Shown: positions 59,355-64,000 of the stretch, one piece after another
Numbering within the stretch: position 1 is the stretch's first letter
Layout: each line of letters begins with the position of its first letter
Origin: Brettanomyces bruxellensis
Lineage: Eukaryota > Ascomycota > Pichiomycetes > Pichiales > Pichiaceae
Direction: 5' to 3'
Length of the DNA: 64,000 bases
NCBI RefSeq assembly: GCF_011074885.1
Contig: NC_054685.1
Location: 124,001 to 188,000, forward strand
Made by a program: the position numbers and the translations under genes
Notes under the pieces: generated by a model
What the model saw: the letters and a program-made list of their open reading frames with translations, nothing else
Databases searched by the model: none
Told to the model about the DNA's origin: nothing

Positions 59355-62300
59355 TCAAACGTTGCTCCAGAATCCTGTGTGTCCGACTTTCATTTCTTTT
59401 AAAGTTAATACCCATCTTTTCATAGATGAGCCATACTGTGAAATATTAGGAGTTCTTATAAATTTTCTTAATCCCCAAGATAAAGTCATCAACGAGCCTT
59501 TTCCACTCACTTTAGCATCTTTTATTATTAAATCGACAAGTGCAATATGTACATCTTTGAACCTAACGTAACAATGAAATAGGGATGAATCATTTGAATC
59601 ATAAATCATTGCTCCCAGTTTCTCCAATCTTTTGAAGAGCTCTAATTTGGTATTAAAAGTATTTTTGCTCTTGAAAATTCCGATCATCATGGAATGTATC
59701 AATGTTAATGGAATATCACCATTATAAGTTTGATAGTAATAAGTTATCAGTCTAGGAACCCTATCCGGATATCTAGAGATCAAATCTTCCACCATTTTTG
59801 ACTTTATTCTTAACGTGCAAAAGATGTTTAAAAGGGATTGCTTTTGTTCCAAACTAAGTCGCGTTTTGTTTCCACTTCGTGGGCCATCGTCATCAATATC
59901 AATTAGGAATGGCGCAGATTTATCGTTTTTGCTTTCCGAAATAAGTCTATCTGCACTGTTGTTAGACTCACCGGTCTCTGAGTGATGCGAATCAATATTC
60001 AGAATCCAAAACATATTCATCATGGTACTATATATATCATTATTTTCAGAGCAATCGAATTCTTTAGAAGGTTTACCTTCAAGAGGAGAAACCTTCGAAT
60101 CAAAAAGTGAATCTAACAGAAAGTTTAATTTAGGATTTCCGACTGTCCGATTTGCCACTGTACTTGTGGCCTTTATAGGATTAATAGCATTTATCGGCGG
60201 GTATTTTTGGGGATATTTCAATGTTATTGAGTCCAAAAAGTCATGGATATCCCAAAAGAGTTTTGGATCTAAGTTTAAATCCGAGTTTTCAATTTTTATC
60301 CTCGGAAGAATCTTGAAAAGCATTTTTATAAAAAGCTCTAAGATAACAGACTCCGCGGTAATACGCCTGCTGAAGCAATCCAAGTTATCGTCAGCATTTA
60401 CTTTAGCAATACTCTCAATTTGCTTTCTAAGAATGTATTTCTTGAACTTGTAATCACACTTTGAAAATTCTATGGCAACAGCTTTTAGCAATTCCCTATT
60501 TGATAAATATATTTTGGACACATTCTTTGTAGAAGAATAATTTATTGTTGAAATTAGGAATTTGTTCAACAGATCAGAAAGTCTATCTGCAAGCACATAG
60601 GATTCAAATCTATCATTGAGCTGATGACAATTCCGCAGCCAGATTAATAAGAATGGTAAAAAATATGATGCGGATATCTTTTTAGACTCGCTTAATATAT
60701 CGATCCAACTCTTTAAGGTGCGTACTGGAGTTGCGTCCTTTTCAAAAAAATCATTAGCATTACTCATTAATGAATTTCCAATCTGCTTTTGCCTGTTGTG
60801 AGACAGTGTATCGACATTTGATGATATTAGGAGCATCTTAAGGAGCTTTCTTGGACGCTTCAAGTATTCTCTATGATCCACATAAAAATATTTCACTATG
60901 AACTGAACCACATATTTAACCTCATCCTTATCGCTTATTTCTCCTAGCAAATAAAGAAAACGACCATAGTGTTTTCCCGCAACTTCTTCGTTCACATTGT
61001 CAAACCGTTCAAATGCTTTATATTCAATGATGAGTCCTTTCCCTTTTTTTGATCTGGATAATCTTCCAAATTCTTGAACAAAGAATTGCGTTTGATTTAA
61101 AATGCGGTTCCCTAGATTGTCTATAATTAGTGGTGTAAAAGAGCTGCCTTGGTCGTTGTATGCCGAACTGACCGAATATTCTTTATAGATTTGTACTGAA
61201 AGACGCCTGTTACTAACAAAGCGTGTCAACGAAAAAAAGTCAATTGGCGTAGCATATTGTAAAGGATATCTGCTTAACAATTCCAAAACCTTCTGCTGAC
61301 GATTTAGCACAAAATAATAAAGATCGAAGTCTTTATTTAAACCAAGTTTAATAAGTTCGTAATTTTTAACCTCTATAAGATGATTTAGGATGGAACTAAA
61401 AAAGTTTGTTTCCTTAAATATACTTTCACCTGTGCAGTATGACGTTAACAATTTATTGAACCCGGATAGCTGTCCCTTCAAGTTTCCCTGGTTTTTTGCC
61501 TTTACTATATCTATCATGGCATATAGATGAAGAGCACTTATGTCGGGATCCGTTTTACCATTAAGCGCATTATTGTGAAAATCTTTGATAGCCATATCTA
61601 AATCTCCAACACTAAAATCAAGGGTACTGAGCCTATGCAAGATCAGGTTCATAAATTTTAATTTTATCAAATTGTAGCCATTCTTGTAATTTAAATAACT
61701 GATCTGTGAAACCAATCGGGGATTGACCACCTCAAGTACGTCAGATAGTCTGCAGAGAAAAAGGAATTTCATCCAACTCGAATTGTGCAACAATTCATTC
61801 TTTTTTAAAAGTGTGTCAACAAATGAAAGTAAATCGCCAAGCTGTAAGTCCATCTTCAGAATTAAAGCCGCAGCATTGTGAAACCAAAGATGATTAATTA
61901 ATATTTCTACTGCTCGTGACATAATTTGAATATCATGTATATCGAAATCTTTAGAGTTCATGAATAAATATAATAGTTTTGCGCAGTCGTATCTTGTTCC
62001 TTTCCCAGTCAAAGGAACTTTTGCGCTGCTTCCATGTAATCTGCGGTATTTGGTAAGGAGATGGTGCCAATCTTGCTGATTTAATATACTAAATGATTCT
62101 GTTTGTAGCAAACTTCCTATTGTCAGCCTCTTTGTTGTCAAATCATTGGTTTTATCAAAATCAGCAGTATCATTATTTATATCTGAAGTCTGAGTAGCTT
62201 GCTGAACTAATGCCTTTTGGGCTTTCTGTATTGTGCAGTTTACAAATTTCCAAGCACGTCTTCTCTCTTGTCTGATCAAACGAGGCCATACCTTCTTGGT

Positions 62301-62438
62301 GCTCTTTAGTTCATTACTGTCAACTTTATGTCTCGGGAATTTTGTGTGAAATGATCGAGCAGAAACATGTGGGGATCTTATCAGCATATGGCAGTACCTG
62401 ACTTGTACAAGGGGATGGTACTTTGGACACCAAAGCAT
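59355..62438 (-). CDS. Large unidentified, probably mitochondrial protein
   Basis: An intact 1027-residue frame. The N-terminus has several Arg/His and no acidic residue up to about residue 40 (LIRSPHVSARSFHTKFPRHK), a good mitochondrial presequence; the internal Met18 at 62387 could be the true start. The rest is Leu/Lys/Asn-rich and helical with no catalytic motif. The pattern is that of fast-evolving mitochondrial RNA-handling proteins (Pet309-, Sov1- or Cbp1-like), several of which have helical repeats, but I see no diagnostic motif and give no name. Low-complexity Ser/Asp stretches occur around residues 780-860. Confidence 0.8.
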   Translation of the reverse strand: MLWCPKYHPLVQVRYCHMLIRSPHVSARSFHTKFPRHKVDSNELKSTKKVWPRLIRQERRRAWKFVNCTIQKAQKALVQQATQTSDINNDTADFDKTNDLTTKRLTIGSLLQTESFSILNQQDWHHLLTKYRRLHGSSAKVPLTGKGTRYDCAKLLYLFMNSKDFDIHDIQIMSRAVEILINHLWFHNAAALILKMDLQLGDLLSFVDTLLKKNELLHNSSWMKFLFLCRLSDVLEVVNPRLVSQISYLNYKNGYNLIKLKFMNLILHRLSTLDFSVGDLDMAIKDFHNNALNGKTDPDISALHLYAMIDIVKAKNQGNLKGQLSGFNKLLTSYCTGESIFKETNFFSSILNHLIEVKNYELIKLGLNKDFDLYYFVLNRQQKVLELLSRYPLQYATPIDFFSLTRFVSNRRLSVQIYKEYSVSSAYNDQGSSFTPLIIDNLGNRILNQTQFFVQEFGRLSRSKKGKGLIIEYKAFERFDNVNEEVAGKHYGRFLYLLGEISDKDEVKYVVQFIVKYFYVDHREYLKRPRKLLKMLLISSNVDTLSHNRQKQIGNSLMSNANDFFEKDATPVRTLKSWIDILSESKKISASYFLPFLLIWLRNCHQLNDRFESYVLADRLSDLLNKFLISTINYSSTKNVSKIYLSNRELLKAVAIEFSKCDYKFKKYILRKQIESIAKVNADDNLDCFSRRITAESVILELFIKMLFKILPRIKIENSDLNLDPKLFWDIHDFLDSITLKYPQKYPPINAINPIKATSTVANRTVGNPKLNFLLDSLFDSKVSPLEGKPSKEFDCSENNDIYSTMMNMFWILNIDSHHSETGESNNSADRLISESKNDKSAPFLIDIDDDGPRSGNKTRLSLEQKQSLLNIFCTLRIKSKMVEDLISRYPDRVPRLITYYYQTYNGDIPLTLIHSMMIGIFKSKNTFNTKLELFKRLEKLGAMIYDSNDSSLFHCYVRFKDVHIALVDLIIKDAKVSGKGSLMTLSWGLRKFIRTPNISQYGSSMKRWVLTLKEMKVGHTGFWSNV

Positions 62439-62825
62439 GTGAGTAGGTACAACATGTATCCAATATTAATTGATCACCTGAATATTATGAGACTCCGTTT
62501 TCGAATAATTTAAGTGTACAACGCGATTACTATCGGATTTGAATTGTAAGTTAACTAATCAAAGAAAGGCCTACCAAAAAGTCTTTCGAAATACTAGATA
62601 AATTAAAAAAATATTGAAAAAATATCACGAACTCTATATAAGAAATAAGTTATCTACATATCGACGGGTCGGAAGTATCCTCACATCCTACTACCAAAAA
62701 AAAAATACAACTTACGAACACACTAGTACTCAAGATTTCATATCATTAAAAGATATAACACCGTATGTAATGCAAAAGCCAAGACCAAAAAAAGGCATAA
62801 CCTAACACTTACGAATGAATGTCAT
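62439..62825. other. Intergenic region upstream of the 59355 gene, downstream of GPM1
   Basis: 387 bases between tandem minus-strand genes. A 63-codon plus-strand frame (62614-62805) is Lys/Tyr-rich and motif-free; not regarded as a gene. Confidence 0.5.
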
Positions 62826-63575
62826 TTATTTCTTCTGTCCCTGAGCAGCAACGGCGGCAGCACCAGCAGCAGCAGCTTCTGGGTCCAAGTAGTATGGCTT
62901 CTTAATTGGCTTGAGATCATCATCCAATTCAAAGACCAATGGAATACCAGTTGGAATGTTCAAGTTAGCGATATCGTCGTCAGAGATCTTCTCCAAGTAC
63001 TTGACCAAACCTCTCAAAGAGTTACCATGGGCTGCAATCAAGACAGTCTTGTTCTCTCTCAATTCCTTAGCAATGACATCTTGGTAGAATGGCAACATTC
63101 TCTCAATAACCAATTGCAAAGATTCCGTAGCTGGAAGAACGGATGGGTCCAAGTGTGCGTATCTGGCATCATCGAACTGTGCGAACTTGTTACCCCTGGC
63201 AATAGGAGGTGGTGGGGTGTTGTATGATCTTCTCCAGACCTTGAACTGGACAGGTCCAACTTCCTCCAAAACCTCAGCTTTGTTCTTACCCTGCAGATCA
63301 CCGTAGTGTCTCTCGTTCAATCTCCATGATCTAACGACTGGAAGGTAAAGGAAGTCAGCCTCCTCCAAAGCAATGTTAGCAGTCTGAATAGCTCTGCTCA
63401 ACAAGGAAGTGAAGACAATATCTGGTTTCAATCCAGAGTCCTTCAACAACTCACCTGCTCTCTTAGCCTCCTTACGACCCTGAGCAGAAAGCTTCACATC
63501 AACCCAACCAGTGAACAAATTCTTTGAGTTCCATTCGGATTGACCGTGTCTAAGAAGAATAAGCTTATGAACCAT
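62826..63575 (-). CDS. GPM1: Cofactor-dependent phosphoglycerate mutase
   Basis: A 249-residue glycolytic enzyme (ScGpm1 is 247) that interconverts 3- and 2-phosphoglycerate through a phosphohistidine. The motifs are [20 protein letters not shown] (His10 phospho-acceptor), [20 protein letters not shown] and the second catalytic His in [16 protein letters not shown]. All residues are intact. The C-terminus ends in an Ala-rich stretch (about 233-245) before GQKK. Codon use is strongly biased to AAG, TTG, GGT and GTT, unlike neighbouring genes, as expected for a very highly expressed gene. The ATG at 63573-63575 gives the canonical [11 protein letters not shown]. Confidence 0.97.
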   Translation of the reverse strand: MVHKLILLRHGQSEWNSKNLFTGWVDVKLSAQGRKEAKRAGELLKDSGLKPDIVFTSLLSRAIQTANIALEEADFLYLPVVRSWRLNERHYGDLQGKNKAEVLEEVGPVQFKVWRRSYNTPPPPIARGNKFAQFDDARYAHLDPSVLPATESLQLVIERMLPFYQDVIAKELRENKTVLIAAHGNSLRGLVKYLEKISDDDIANLNIPTGIPLVFELDDDLKPIKKPYYLDPEAAAAGAAAVAAQGQKK

Positions 63576-64000
63576 TTTGACAGAATTATACTTTTTGCTG
63601 ATAAATGCAACACTTGATAACAGGAAGTAGAAACGTACGCAGCTCGGGAAGGAAAAGAAGGGGTTTTAATGACTGTGGGCAGAAAGTGACTTTTCTCTTT
63701 TTATATATGTTTCTTCTGGCATTAATTTGGGTGTGCACATTCTGATTCTTTCTCATTTTTCTCATTGCTGTTAGCCGACTCATCGGAGCTTTCTCAATTT
63801 TGAAATTTTTTTTTTAATCATCCTTTGCCCTATACAGCCACATGCGTAATCCACGCCGGAGATGACTGCTCCCCGTTATTTTTATTCGTCGACTACTCAC
63901 GCATCTTTTTTATCCAGAAGAAAAGAATCATCATCAGATCCGCACTTCTTTTATTTACGACCGATTACCTTTGTATAATATTGGCATGCACTCATCTAAT
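63576..64000. other. GPM1 promoter region at the window edge
   Basis: Contains the GPM1 TATA element and, on the minus strand, CTTCC motifs near 63620 and 63648 that resemble Gcr1 sites typical of glycolytic promoters. A minus-strand frame at 63586-63783 is motif-free. The region beyond 63900 may belong to another gene outside the window. Confidence 0.5.
63700..63709 (-). promoter_or_regulatory. TATA box of GPM1
   Basis: CATATATAAA on the minus strand, about 125 bases before the GPM1 ATG; the spacing is typical of strong TATA-dependent yeast promoters. Confidence 0.65.

Overview
The window reads as a stretch of nuclear chromosome from a budding yeast (Saccharomycotina). Nearly every gene is a recognisable single-copy orthologue of a Saccharomyces cerevisiae gene. 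Genes are dense, on both strands and mostly intronless; two small genes carry introns with canonical GTAAGT donors and TACTAAC branch points. Base composition is AT-rich. CTG appears to read as leucine: it falls at leucine positions I remember as conserved in RPN1 and in the Zds C-terminal block, which argues against the CUG-Ser clade. A Pichiaceae-type yeast (Pichia, Brettanomyces and relatives) is my best guess, a weak inference without trees or searches. The lineage appears not to be a close Saccharomyces relative.

Layout. 1-8.3 kb: a Gfo/Idh/MocA oxidoreductase, a vacuolar-type dipeptidyl aminopeptidase, the cell-wall-integrity MAP kinase SLT2, then a loose 1.7 kb interval holding a decayed coding fragment and a doubtful membrane ORF. 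8.9-16.7 kb: HFI1 (SAGA), RPN1 (proteasome), VMA16 (V-ATPase), THR1 (threonine synthesis). 18-25.9 kb: a ZDS gene with an apparent frameshift, RCE1, GEM1 and the SNARE SYN8. 26-41.4 kb: MSE1, OPI10, an unidentified probable mitochondrial protein, SDS3, PEX13, RSC8, IRC5 and an unusual protein kinase. 41.6-44.8 kb: a tRNA-Ser(AGA) with repeats stacked on its 5' side that look like decayed LTRs; this is the only clearly accessory, gene-poor part. 44.8-64 kb: NSP1, a TBC GAP, an EamA transporter, ABF2, a secretory cyclophilin, ALG12 with an apparent frameshift, intron-containing QCR8 and VMA21, a PhyH-type dioxygenase, a large probable mitochondrial protein and GPM1.

The genes do not form a pathway cluster. 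They cover housekeeping functions: chromatin (HFI1, SDS3, RSC8, IRC5), mitochondria (MSE1, GEM1, ABF2, QCR8, two unidentified proteins), V-ATPase (VMA16, VMA21), membrane traffic (SYN8, TBC GAP) and processing enzymes (RCE1, ALG12, dipeptidase). I saw no CRISPR, prophage or toxin-like cassette and no convincing undescribed multi-gene system. The observations most worth checking are the two single-base frameshifts (ZDS, ALG12), the two introns, the His at the predicted SNARE zero layer of SYN8, the Cys-lost ZZ-like region of RSC8, the Cys cluster in the activation segment of the kinase, and the repeat cluster by the tRNA.
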